The notes beneath the pieces were generated by a model. It saw only the letters and a program-made list of their open reading frames with translations. It made no database searches and had not been told where the DNA came from. Shown here in pieces: positions 33,814 to 41,879 of a DNA stretch of 64,000 nt; position 1 is the stretch's first letter; each line of letters starts with the position of its first letter. This stretch comes from Draconibacterium mangrovi (GTDB lineage: Bacteria; Bacteroidota; Bacteroidia; Bacteroidales; Prolixibacteraceae). The position numbers were made by a program, and so were the translations under genes. Where the stretch lies: positions 992,001 to 1,056,000 of the forward strand of contig NZ_JAAAGB010000001.1 in the NCBI RefSeq assembly GCF_010586825.1. Reading direction: 5' to 3'.

Positions 33814-34347
33814 TTAGGTAAGAAAATACAATTGTGGTTTTGTTCCGGCTTCAGGGGCCAGTACTTTCCATGAACGGTCTTTGATAGCCAGCGAAACATC
33901 GCTGTTCGGATCGTCCAAATCGCCAAAATGCAAACACTTGGTAGGACACACATCAACACAAGCCGTTTTTTGTCCTTTCTGAACGCGGTGCAAACAGAAG
34001 GTACATTTATCAACATAACCATCGGGATGCGAGTAACGTGCATCGTATGGGCACGACTGAATACATGCGCCACAACCAATACATTTATGATGAGTTACAG
34101 TTACAATTCCACCTTCTTCAATATGACTTGCCCCGGTTGGACAACACCGCACACACGGTGAATTATCGCAGTGATTACAACGCTCCGAACGAAATTCAAG
34201 ACTCAAACTTGGGTAAGTTCCGTCAACGCGTTCAACAATCCAGTCGCGACAGTATCCATGCGGTACATTATTTTCTGTTTGACAGGCCACTACACAGTCG
34301 CCACACCCAACACATTTTTTTGTGTCGATCGCCATTGCATATCTCAT
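33814..34347 (-). CDS. Four-cluster [4Fe-4S] electron transfer subunit (PsrB-like)
   Basis: A 177-residue ferredoxin-like protein with four cysteine groups: CVGCGDCVVAC, CNHCDNSPCVRCCP, CIGCGACIQSCP and CTFC with the later CVDVCP, enough for four [4Fe-4S] clusters. This is the DmsB/PsrB/PhsB type that wires the molybdenum subunit to the membrane anchor. Its ATG overlaps the stop of the catalytic subunit gene by four bases (ATGA), so the two are translationally coupled. Confidence 0.94.
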   Translation of the reverse strand: MRYAMAIDTKKCVGCGDCVVACQTENNVPHGYCRDWIVERVDGTYPSLSLEFRSERCNHCDNSPCVRCCPTGASHIEEGGIVTVTHHKCIGCGACIQSCPYDARYSHPDGYVDKCTFCLHRVQKGQKTACVDVCPTKCLHFGDLDDPNSDVSLAIKDRSWKVLAPEAGTKPQLYFLT

Positions 34348-36599
34348 GCTTTAACCTCCTTTTCTTCCAGTGCAGGATCTTCTGTTAAAAATGTTATAAA
34401 GTTTCCTCTCATTCCGGTACCACCCATAATCGGATCAACGGCAACATTTGTTATCATTTCGGTATCGGCGGCTCCTTTTCCAAAAGCCCTTGAGAGTTTT
34501 TTGTTTTTATGACCAAATCCGTGAACCATATACACCGAGTCCCAGCGAATTCGTTCAGTTATCCGCACCTTAATTGGAAATGATGTGATGGCATCGTCCT
34601 GGTTTTTCAACCATACTTCCTGTCCGTTTTTCAGTCCCCACAAGTCGGCAACTTTTGGATTTACCCAAACGCTGTTCTCACTCATCAGGTCTGATAAATT
34701 CGGGTTGTTTGACGTACGGCTGAAAGTGTGCATTGGCGCACGACCGTAAATCAAACGATAGAAATTCTGTGGTGGTTCAGGATGTTTCGTATAGTTTGGA
34801 ATCGGATCAAAACCGTGGTCGGCAAAATCAACTGAATACAGTTCAATTTTTCCGGTTGTGGTATTGAAATTATAATCTTCGCCATCACCCATATAAAGCG
34901 GGCCGGTTTTTCTCGGGTATTTTTTAACACCAATTTTCTTCATTTCTTCCAATGAAGTACCCAGCTGTTTTAACTGCCAGTCGATTACTTCTGAATAATC
35001 ATCGTAGTTAAAGTAATCGTGTAAACCTAAACGTTCGCCAATTTGTTTGGCAATCCACCAACCTGGTTTCGAATCGTATTTTGGTTCGATAGCCGGCATA
35101 CGCAATGCAATATTTGGCTCGCGGTTAGCTGCAGAACGAATTACATCGTAACGCTCGAGATAAGTTGCTTCCGGAAAAACCACATCGGCATAACCGGTAA
35201 TATCCATCGGCATGGTATCCATTACTGCAATAAACTCAACCGAATCAGCAGCTTCTTTAAATAACGGTTTATCCGGCATCGACAGTGGTAGGTTTGTGCC
35301 GGCCACCAACCATGCTTTTAGCTGGTGTTTATAATTGTATCTTGGAATAGATGCTTTTAAGGCCTCAGTAGTAATCCCCATTGTTGCCAGTGGGTACCTG
35401 TCTTCATTCCAGTCTTTCCATGTCCATTTTGGCTCAGGGAAATGTGGGTGCGGATAAGCAGGAACAGAAACGCCCTCAGGGAAATATAATCCTCCGCGTT
35501 TTCCCCAGGAACCCAACAAGGCAGTAAGAATTGCCATGGCACGTCCGCGTTGTGTATCGTCGCCGTACCAAACCACGTGGCGTCCCGGGTGAATAATTAC
35601 CGCAGGAGCTGCATCGGCCATCGCGCGTGCAGTTCTTCTGATTTCTTCCGGCTCGATGGTAGTGATACCATAAGCCCACTCCGGAGTCATATTTTTCACA
35701 TGATCTTTTAAATAATCAAGACCAAATGTATATTGCTCAACGTAATCTTTATCGTATAAACCTTCGTAAATCAGCACATGGATCCATGCCATTAACAAAG
35801 CGATATCGGTTGACGGTTTAATGGGCAACCAGTGATTTGAATGCGCTGCTGCCGTTGAAAAACGCGGATCAACCGTAATAATAGTTGCGCCGTTATCAAT
35901 GGCGTCCGACATTTCCTGCACCTGCGAATTGTGCATGTTCTCGCCCAGGTGCGAACCAATTAACACCAAACATTTGGTATCTCTGATATCGGTACATTCG
36001 GGCGAGCCAACATAGGCTCCAAATGTTGAAAAATAAGCCGACGAACGTGGACCACGACAATTGGCAAACGCAGGCTCGGCATTACTTTCCGAACCATAAG
36101 CACGTAGCAAATGGTGAAAATGACCTCCGGGAGTTCCGTGATTGAACAAACCAAAAGCTTCAGGACCGTACTTTTCTTTTACTTCCTTCATCTTATCGGC
36201 AACTTTGTTCAGCGCCTCATCCCATGTTGCTTCTCTGAAATATTGAGTACCATCCTTGCGAGTATCTCTTATCAGCGGTGTTTTTAAACGATCTTCGTCG
36301 TAAACCATACCAACGCCGCCTGTTCCTCGCGGACACAAACGACCGTTACAATGCGGGTCGTTCTTATTACCAACAACTTTTCGTATAGTTCCGTTTTTAT
36401 CGACATAAGCCCACGCAGCACATTTCCAAAAGCATACTTCGCAATAAGTTGGATACGGAGTAAGATCCTCATCACTTACCGGACCTTCGGTCTTCGATTC
36501 GAAGAGCCCGAAACCTTTTGATCCCAAAGCCTTAAAACTTATGGCAGCAGCTCCGGCACCGGCAGTTGAAATTTTGATAAAATCCCGTCTTGTCTTCAT
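34344..36599 (-). CDS. Molybdopterin oxidoreductase, Psr/Phs-like catalytic subunit
   Basis: A 751-residue member of the DMSO reductase family with a twin-arginine signal (TRRDFIK then a hydrophobic stretch), so it is exported folded. One [4Fe-4S] site is formed by CEVCFWKC and the later NGRLCPRG. A cysteine in FANCRGPRSS is at the position of the molybdenum ligand, as in polysulfide and thiosulfate reductases. Length matches PhsA/PsrA (about 750-770) and is shorter than sulfite dehydrogenase SoeA or tetrathionate reductase. Neighbours (rhodaneses, YeeE) favour a sulfur substrate, in either direction. Substrate is not proven by sequence. A mobA gene for its cofactor lies in the island. Confidence 0.88.
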   Translation of the reverse strand: MKTRRDFIKISTAGAGAAAISFKALGSKGFGLFESKTEGPVSDEDLTPYPTYCEVCFWKCAAWAYVDKNGTIRKVVGNKNDPHCNGRLCPRGTGGVGMVYDEDRLKTPLIRDTRKDGTQYFREATWDEALNKVADKMKEVKEKYGPEAFGLFNHGTPGGHFHHLLRAYGSESNAEPAFANCRGPRSSAYFSTFGAYVGSPECTDIRDTKCLVLIGSHLGENMHNSQVQEMSDAIDNGATIITVDPRFSTAAAHSNHWLPIKPSTDIALLMAWIHVLIYEGLYDKDYVEQYTFGLDYLKDHVKNMTPEWAYGITTIEPEEIRRTARAMADAAPAVIIHPGRHVVWYGDDTQRGRAMAILTALLGSWGKRGGLYFPEGVSVPAYPHPHFPEPKWTWKDWNEDRYPLATMGITTEALKASIPRYNYKHQLKAWLVAGTNLPLSMPDKPLFKEAADSVEFIAVMDTMPMDITGYADVVFPEATYLERYDVIRSAANREPNIALRMPAIEPKYDSKPGWWIAKQIGERLGLHDYFNYDDYSEVIDWQLKQLGTSLEEMKKIGVKKYPRKTGPLYMGDGEDYNFNTTTGKIELYSVDFADHGFDPIPNYTKHPEPPQNFYRLIYGRAPMHTFSRTSNNPNLSDLMSENSVWVNPKVADLWGLKNGQEVWLKNQDDAITSFPIKVRITERIRWDSVYMVHGFGHKNKKLSRAFGKGAADTEMITNVAVDPIMGGTGMRGNFITFLTEDPALEEKEVKA

Positions 36600-36820
36600 T
36601 CGTCTAAATAGTTTATTTTATTGGTAACTCATGTAACACGCTTTCTTCAAACTCAGCATGAAAAATGCTTTCTCACATGGTTATTTATCTTTCTATTTCT
36701 TTAATGTTGAACACGTTTCTCATTCTTCCAAAACTGTTTCTAAAAAGCGCCAGAGAATAAGAGTTTAGCATCTTTTTACAGTTATTCATATATACCTATC
36801 TATATTTTTAGATATGGCCG

Positions 36821-36828
36821 CAAATATA
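36821..36828 (-). promoter_or_regulatory. Candidate -7 element for the molybdoenzyme operon
   Basis: On the minus strand TATATTTG fits TAnnTTTG. It would give a leader of about 215 bases before the catalytic subunit start at 36599. The -33 element is unclear. Confidence 0.35.
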
Positions 36829-37091
36829 GAAATCATTTTGTACAATGGTTATTAATGTGCTTAATTTGAAACCATTAAAAATAAGCACGATATCCTTGAA
36901 GGAACATCTCATCCTACCAATTCCATAGCACTTGTTTACAAACATTTACCCGAATCATTAAGAGGAAATAAAAATAGCCATAAATAACAGTGCGACCTTA
37001 TCGGGAAACAGGTTTTTTAACATATAGCCCATTCTTTCGAAACGGAGTTTATTTGATCTGTTTAGCCACAAAATTTGACTTAATAGCACTA

Positions 37092-37107
37092 TGTGATTTA
37101 GGTCACT
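37092..37107 (+). promoter_or_regulatory. Crp/Fnr-type binding site candidate
   Basis: TGTGA-TTTAGG-TCACT is the Crp-type palindrome TGTGAN6TCACA with one mismatch. Its centre is about 82 bases before the Rieske start. A Crp/Fnr protein is encoded at 43266 in the same island. Confidence 0.5.
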
Positions 37108-37162
37108 TTCTTAACATTTATTAAACAGAAAAATTTCCAATTTCCTAGTTTTCTCAATTTAT

Positions 37163-37170
37163 TACATTTG
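37163..37170 (+). promoter_or_regulatory. -7 element of the Rieske-cytochrome b operon
   Basis: TACATTTG matches TAnnTTTG, only 12 bases before the ATG at 37182 and 18 before a second in-frame ATG at 37188, so the transcript would be nearly leaderless or the second ATG is used. Confidence 0.5.
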
Positions 37171-37181
37171 TCTCAAAGAAA

Positions 37182-37580
37182 ATGGGAATGAAAACCAAAA
37201 ACCGAAGAGTTTTTTTGAAAATAGTGGCGGTAGGATTTGTTTCGTTTTTTGCATTCATCTGGAATAAATTAACGCTCCAACATATTGCAACTTCCGGTGC
37301 AGAAGAAGTGTCGGTTCCGCTGAACATGAACAAGGAAGTGCAGTTTTTCGACAAATACATTATTGTAAATTCAGATCATCAAACAAAGGTTTTTTCATCG
37401 CATTGCAGCCACCTGGGATGTAAAATTGATAAAATGGAAAGCGGCAAACTGGTTTGTCCTTGTCATGGTTCGGAATACGATCTGCAAGGACAGGTTATAA
37501 AAGGACCGGCATACAAAAATCTTACGATACTCGACTCGACGGTTTCCGACGACGGAAAATCAATAACAATTAAAGGATAA
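37182..37580 (+). CDS. Rieske [2Fe-2S] protein
   Basis: A 132-residue protein. The N-terminus has a twin-arginine motif (NRRVFLK) and one hydrophobic helix, as for Rieske proteins of bc complexes. The cluster ligands are in CSHLGC and CPCHGSEYD. It is shorter than most bc1 Rieske proteins but has the complete cluster-binding fold. The next gene, a cytochrome b fusion, starts one base after the stop, so both form one complex that oxidises quinol. ATG 37188 is an alternative start, two codons later. Confidence 0.92.
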   Translation: MGMKTKNRRVFLKIVAVGFVSFFAFIWNKLTLQHIATSGAEEVSVPLNMNKEVQFFDKYIIVNSDHQTKVFSSHCSHLGCKIDKMESGKLVCPCHGSEYDLQGQVIKGPAYKNLTILDSTVSDDGKSITIKG

Positions 37581-37581
37581 A

Positions 37582-40287
37582 ATGGCAAAGAAGAATGATA
37601 AAACAACGTTTGGAACAATAGCAGTGGCTATGTTCTGGCTAGTTATTTTATCCGGCATTTTGCTTGCCGTTCCTTTTAATGTTGAATCGCCTTACCTGAG
37701 TGTAAGCACAATGATCGTAGCCAATCCGTGGGCTGCGCTTATCCGTAACTACCATTACTGGAGCTCGCAGTTCTTCCTTGTTTTCAGCCTTATTCATCTT
37801 TACGATCATTTTCATTACAAAGAAAAAATCGGCCTAAAAAAAGGAATGGCATTCCGGCTGAGCATTGGTGTTTTAATCATATTCCTGGCCATGATCACCG
37901 GCTTTTTGCTGAAAGGGGATTCCGACAGCGAGCAGGCCCGGCAAATATTACAAACACTTGCCGAGCGCGTTCCGTTAATTGGCCAGTCGCTGGCATTTTC
38001 ATTGCTGGGGCACCCGGAAAGCTACCAGCTAATTTATGTGCACCACATAGCCACATTTACCGTTTTTATTGCGGTAATAATGATTGAGCACAGCCGCAGA
38101 AAATACTGGCCCCCGGTGCTTGATTTTGTTATTTCGGCAATTGGCGTTTTGGCATTCAGCTACCTTTTCAGTGCACCCTTGCACGACAATCTGAATCCGG
38201 CAGTAAAAGGCCCGTGGTACTTTGTCGGTTTCCAGGAAATATTGCACTGGCTGAGCCACCCGGCCTGGTCGTTGTTACTTTTTTTGGTGTTGCTTGTTTT
38301 GCTTTACCTGGTTAATTCAGCCAAAGGTAAAACGATGTTTCTCAGCAAACGAAGTCTGCTTGTTTTCACCGGCTTCTACCTGGTCTTAACTATTATTGGT
38401 TTATTTTTCCGTGGAGAGCGCTGGCAATGGAAAAATCCGTGGCAGGAAAACTACCGCTACGAAGTACTGAATAATTTTAAATCGCCGAGAGTACAACTTA
38501 CTCCCGAATTTGAACTGGGTACGGCAATCGCCTCCCCGGTTATCCAGGGACGAAAAGAAAGCTGCCTGGCCTGCCACTCGGAAACGCATGGCCTTACCGA
38601 TTCGCATTCGCCTGAGGCCATTGGTTGTGTTTCCTGTCATGGCGGCAATCCGTTTGCAACCGGTAAAAATCAGTCGCATAATAATATGATCCTTATTCCG
38701 GGAAATCTGGCTACCGCGCCACAATCGTGCGGAACAACGCAGTGTCATCCGGAAATTGTTGAGCGCGTACCCACCGGTTTAATGGCTACATTAAGCGGAA
38801 TGATCAGTGTTGATCGTTTTGTATTCAACGAACAGGATAATCCCGATGAACTGGCCAATGTACATCATCTCGGGAATTCGGCTGCCGACGAGCATCTGCG
38901 TAATTTATGCGTCCGCTGCCACCTTGGAAATCCAAAAACAGAATATGGCCCGGTTAACGAAAGCAGCCGTGGAGGAGGCTGCCTGGCCTGCCACCTGAAT
39001 TACAGCCCCGAGGCAGAAATTGCACTTGCCAAGGTTAAAGACACCATTATTAATGCGCACCCGTCGATTAGTTTGGCCACTAGCAACAACCACTGTTTTG
39101 GATGCCACAGCCGCTCGGGCAGGATTTCAACCAATTACGAAGGTTGGCACGAAACAACACTTGAAGTCAAACAAATGCCTACTAACGACAATAACTATCG
39201 CCTGATCGAAGGAGAACGTGTATTTGTAAAAAAACAGCAAGACGTTCACCACGAGCTGGGAATGGAATGTATCGATTGTCATCATTCGTATGAAGTAATG
39301 GGCGACGGAACACTTTATGCCCACCAGGAAGATCAGGCGGATGTGCAATGTATTGATTGCCATTTTGACGGCGATGCAAGAACGATAAAAGCCGAAAATC
39401 TTGACAATGAATCGGCAATTATCGCGGCTTTACGACTTGGCAATATTTCAGGGAAAGAATTTTTGGTAACCGGCAAACGCAAGCACGCGCTGGTAAATAC
39501 TTTTGTTGAAAACGACACGGCGTTTCTGCAAACCAAAAACAGCAAGATTAAAATGGCTTTAACCCGTCCGGCAGAAGTTTGTACAAGAAGCAATGCCCAC
39601 TCTGACCTGGCCTGTTCAAGTTGTCACTCGTCGTGGGTGCCAACTTGTATTGGCTGCCACAACGAATACGATCCGAATGAGCCATCGTACAATATGGTAG
39701 CTAATAAAGAGCAAACCGGCGGCTGGGTTGAATTTTTTGGCGAGTATGAAGCGAAACTTCCGTCGTTGGGCATGCGAACTGAAGGCGAAAAATCAGAAGT
39801 TATACCTGTTGCTCCGGGAATGATTCTTACCATCGACAAAAGCGCTTACACCGACGACGCAGATAATTTGACTATTTTTCATCGTTTGTATGCGCCGGTT
39901 GCACCGCACACCACCACCAAAGAAGGACGGGATTGCAAAAGCTGCCACAACAGTTCGCTTGCCTTAGGTTATGGGGAAGGAAAACTGGAATACGAAATGG
40001 CAGACGGAAAGGGAAAATGGACATTTGCTCCGCTTTACCAGCGCGATGTTAACGACGGTTTGCCCGCCGATGCCTGGATCGATTTTCTGCAAACACGAAC
40101 CGGCAAAGTAGCCACACGTTCGAATGTTTCTCCGCTAAGTGTTGAACAACAACAGGCCATATTAACAGTTGGCGCCTGCCTTACCTGCCATGATGATGAC
40201 TCGAGAATAATGAAAGCTACGCTTAACGATTTTGAAGAGCAGCTACAAAAGCGAAGTTCTGCCTGTATTCTTCCCGAATGGAAATAA
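37582..40287 (+). CDS. Cytochrome b fused to a twelve-motif multiheme cytochrome c
   Basis: A 901-residue fusion. Residues 1-280 are a cytochrome b of bc/b6f type: heme ligands H58/H72 (13 between) and H155/H170 (14 between, the b6 spacing), and a quinol-site region KGPWYFVGFQEILHW in place of PEWY. After the last helix (about 257-277) comes a large extracytoplasmic domain with eleven CxxCH motifs (first cysteines near 328, 349, 443, 467, 505, 563, 590, 678, 689, 785 and 866) and one CX4CH at 383-389. It replaces the cytochrome c1 of classical complexes and may pass electrons to distant or extracellular acceptors, or to a sulfur/nitrogen enzyme (inferred). It ends convergent to the DsrE gene. 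Confidence 0.9.
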   Translation: MAKKNDKTTFGTIAVAMFWLVILSGILLAVPFNVESPYLSVSTMIVANPWAALIRNYHYWSSQFFLVFSLIHLYDHFHYKEKIGLKKGMAFRLSIGVLIIFLAMITGFLLKGDSDSEQARQILQTLAERVPLIGQSLAFSLLGHPESYQLIYVHHIATFTVFIAVIMIEHSRRKYWPPVLDFVISAIGVLAFSYLFSAPLHDNLNPAVKGPWYFVGFQEILHWLSHPAWSLLLFLVLLVLLYLVNSAKGKTMFLSKRSLLVFTGFYLVLTIIGLFFRGERWQWKNPWQENYRYEVLNNFKSPRVQLTPEFELGTAIASPVIQGRKESCLACHSETHGLTDSHSPEAIGCVSCHGGNPFATGKNQSHNNMILIPGNLATAPQSCGTTQCHPEIVERVPTGLMATLSGMISVDRFVFNEQDNPDELANVHHLGNSAADEHLRNLCVRCHLGNPKTEYGPVNESSRGGGCLACHLNYSPEAEIALAKVKDTIINAHPSISLATSNNHCFGCHSRSGRISTNYEGWHETTLEVKQMPTNDNNYRLIEGERVFVKKQQDVHHELGMECIDCHHSYEVMGDGTLYAHQEDQADVQCIDCHFDGDARTIKAENLDNESAIIAALRLGNISGKEFLVTGKRKHALVNTFVENDTAFLQTKNSKIKMALTRPAEVCTRSNAHSDLACSSCHSSWVPTCIGCHNEYDPNEPSYNMVANKEQTGGWVEFFGEYEAKLPSLGMRTEGEKSEVIPVAPGMILTIDKSAYTDDADNLTIFHRLYAPVAPHTTTKEGRDCKSCHNSSLALGYGEGKLEYEMADGKGKWTFAPLYQRDVNDGLPADAWIDFLQTRTGKVATRSNVSPLSVEQQQAILTVGACLTCHDDDSRIMKATLNDFEEQLQKRSSACILPEWK

Positions 40288-40318
40288 AAAAAGCGCCACC
40301 TGAAAACAGATGACGCTT
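40286..40318 (-). terminator. Terminator of the SQR-DsrE operon
   Basis: On the minus strand AAGCGTCATCTG-TTTT-CAGGTGGCGCTT forms twelve pairs, two of them G-U, followed by seven T. Read from the plus strand the stem is weaker (two A-C mismatches), so it mainly serves the minus-strand operon. Confidence 0.85.
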
Positions 40319-40337
40319 AACTTCCTCGTATACTAGA

Positions 40338-40841
40338 TTAAGTAAAAATAATCTGTGTTCCGTCGCCTCCCGACATAGCGTATAAGTCTCCAACTGTTAT
40401 AATAGCTTTTACATGTTCACACAAATCATCTTTAGTGAGTTTGAACATATCGGCGGCCATTTTACAGGCATAAATCTCGCCGCCGCCTGCGGTTATCATA
40501 TCCAAAAATTCGTCAACGGGTGGCACATCCAGCTCGTCCATTTGCTTTTTCATCATGGCCGAAACTCCGGCTTCAACTCCGGGAATTGCACCAAGCAAAG
40601 TTGGGAAAGCCCACCCGTTTGGCATTCGCATTCCCGGATTGCCAACTGTTGCCGTGTGCAATTTGTTCATCTGCTTTTTGGTAATGGCATCCAGTCCAAA
40701 AAATGTAAAAAACAATTTGGCCTCAATACCTTCCATGACTGCTCCATTCGCCATTATCAAACCTGCATATACATCTTCAATATTGGCTTTGGCTACAATT
40801 ATCATCACCTTTTTTAAAGGCGTTTCTTTTACTTCAGTCAT
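40338..40841 (-). CDS. DsrE/DsrF-like (DsrE2-type) sulfur carrier
   Basis: A 167-residue protein starting MTEVKETPLKK; the frame runs 18 codons further upstream into the preceding gene. IYACKMAADMF near residue 133 carries the cysteine that holds a persulfide in DsrE2/DsrE3-type proteins, and a second one follows (DDLCEHV). KKVMIIVAKANIEDVYAGL is the typical start of the fold. It receives or hands on sulfane sulfur in the cytoplasm. It is the last gene of the SQR operon, directly after the TusE/DsrC-like gene, the pair usual in sulfur relays. Confidence 0.85.
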   Translation of the reverse strand: MTEVKETPLKKVMIIVAKANIEDVYAGLIMANGAVMEGIEAKLFFTFFGLDAITKKQMNKLHTATVGNPGMRMPNGWAFPTLLGAIPGVEAGVSAMMKKQMDELDVPPVDEFLDMITAGGGEIYACKMAADMFKLTKDDLCEHVKAIITVGDLYAMSGGDGTQIIFT

Positions 40842-40860
40842 ATTCTTAAGTTTTTGGTTT

Positions 40861-41172
40861 TTAAACGCAACTTGCCGGTTTTGAAATTCCGGCATATTTC
40901 GAAGATAATTTTAGCGGACCACCGGGAAACAATTCGTACAATCCCTTAATATCAACAATACCCGATTTACCAACTTTTCGTATTGTAAGGCTGGCACCTG
41001 ATGCCTCCTGTTCACGCAAATAATCCAACACTTCGTAGTGTTTATCGGTCAGGTCAATACCATCTTCTTTTGCCATTTCTGCAGCAACTTCCTTGCTCCA
41101 GTCCGATTTGTTTACCAGGTAGCCTTCTGCGGTTACCTCAACAGTTTTTCCTGCGAAAGTTTTTTCTGCCAT
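40861..41172 (-). CDS. TusE/DsrC-like sulfur carrier with one C-terminal cysteine
   Basis: A 103-residue protein of the DsrC/TusE/RspA family. GYLVNKSDWSKEVAAEMA, the helix with LTDKHYEVLDYLREQ, and the end LYELFPGGPLKLSSKYAG then ISKPASCV define it. The penultimate cysteine (CysA) is present, on the flexible arm. The second cysteine that DsrC proper has about ten residues earlier is absent (SSKYAG), and there are no others, so it cannot form the DsrC intramolecular trisulfide and is more like TusE or another single-thiol carrier. No dsrAB is in the window. Confidence 0.9.
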   Translation of the reverse strand: MAEKTFAGKTVEVTAEGYLVNKSDWSKEVAAEMAKEDGIDLTDKHYEVLDYLREQEASGASLTIRKVGKSGIVDIKGLYELFPGGPLKLSSKYAGISKPASCV

Positions 41173-41182
41173 AATTTTATTT

Positions 41183-41863
41183 TTAATTGTTGTTTTTATT
41201 GGTTTCTGCAGCCATGTTCTTCATAAAGGTTACAAAGAATCCCAGCGCACGTTTCATCTCCGGTTGATTCATTTCGCGCATAACCTTAAAAATGGAATAC
41301 TCAGGAACATTTTCCATTTCCATACTTCCGTAAATTTTAAGGCCATTGTTCATTGCATTCATCATTTCGGGTTGTGTTGCCGAGCGCACTGTCTCCATAA
41401 TGGTTACAATGTTATCTGCCAGCTCTTTCACATCCGACGGTTTGTAATGTGCAATGATGTTATCAAAGATCTGTCCGGCCTCGGCAAAGAATTCGAAGTA
41501 TCCTTTTTGATCCAGCTCATTCAGTTTTTTGGAGAAGTCGATGATCACCTCGTTAAGAATTGGCGAGGCATCTTTAACCAGATCATTCATACTTTCGAAT
41601 AGTTCCAGAAAACGATTCATGTTATCGATGTTACGTAGAATACGCAACATTAGCCCCTTCACCTCATCAATATCAAGATGAACCATACGGTTATCCAGAT
41701 CTTCCACCGCTGTATCGTACATGTCTTTTCCGACTATCGACAGGTCAGAGATCAAATCTTCAACTTCGTTGGTTTTAAGCCGCTGCTGGTTTACGTACTC
41801 CAGCAGCAAATCAACCTTTTGGTTCAGTTCCGATATTTGTACTTGTAATGATTTCTCTTCCAT
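41183..41863 (-). CDS. DUF1641 protein
   Basis: A 226-residue, largely helical protein; the C-terminal half contains the DUF1641 signature with a pattern like NGLKIYGSM then PEYSIFKVMREMNQPEMKRALGF. Residues 1-45 look like a coiled coil. DUF1641 genes are often next to SQR-type flavoproteins or formate dehydrogenases; here it follows the SQR-like gene by 16 bases and precedes the TusE-like gene by 10. Its molecular role is unknown; a scaffold or regulator of the flavoprotein is a guess. Confidence 0.82.
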   Translation of the reverse strand: MEEKSLQVQISELNQKVDLLLEYVNQQRLKTNEVEDLISDLSIVGKDMYDTAVEDLDNRMVHLDIDEVKGLMLRILRNIDNMNRFLELFESMNDLVKDASPILNEVIIDFSKKLNELDQKGYFEFFAEAGQIFDNIIAHYKPSDVKELADNIVTIMETVRSATQPEMMNAMNNGLKIYGSMEMENVPEYSIFKVMREMNQPEMKRALGFFVTFMKNMAAETNKNNN

Positions 41864-41879
41864 AATCAGGCTCCTTTCA

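Larger units (their letters stand above)
36600..37181. promoter_or_regulatory. Divergent regulatory region of the sulfur island
   Basis: A 582-base AT-rich gap without a gene, between the minus-strand molybdoenzyme operon and the plus-strand Rieske gene. It holds a minus-strand -7 candidate (TATATTTG at 36828-36821), a Crp-type palindrome at 37092-37107 and a plus-strand -7 element at 37163. The size and base composition suggest further regulator sites that I cannot name. Confidence 0.55.

Noticed and set aside
34344-36599. Nitrate reductase or formate dehydrogenase identity for the molybdoenzyme
   Set aside because: Length, the cysteine at the molybdenum-ligand position, the PsrB/PsrC-type partners and the sulfur-gene neighbours favour a polysulfide/thiosulfate-type enzyme, though the substrate is not proven.
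40861-41172. True dissimilatory sulfite reductase subunit DsrC
   Set aside because: The second conserved cysteine is missing and no dsrAB is present in the window.
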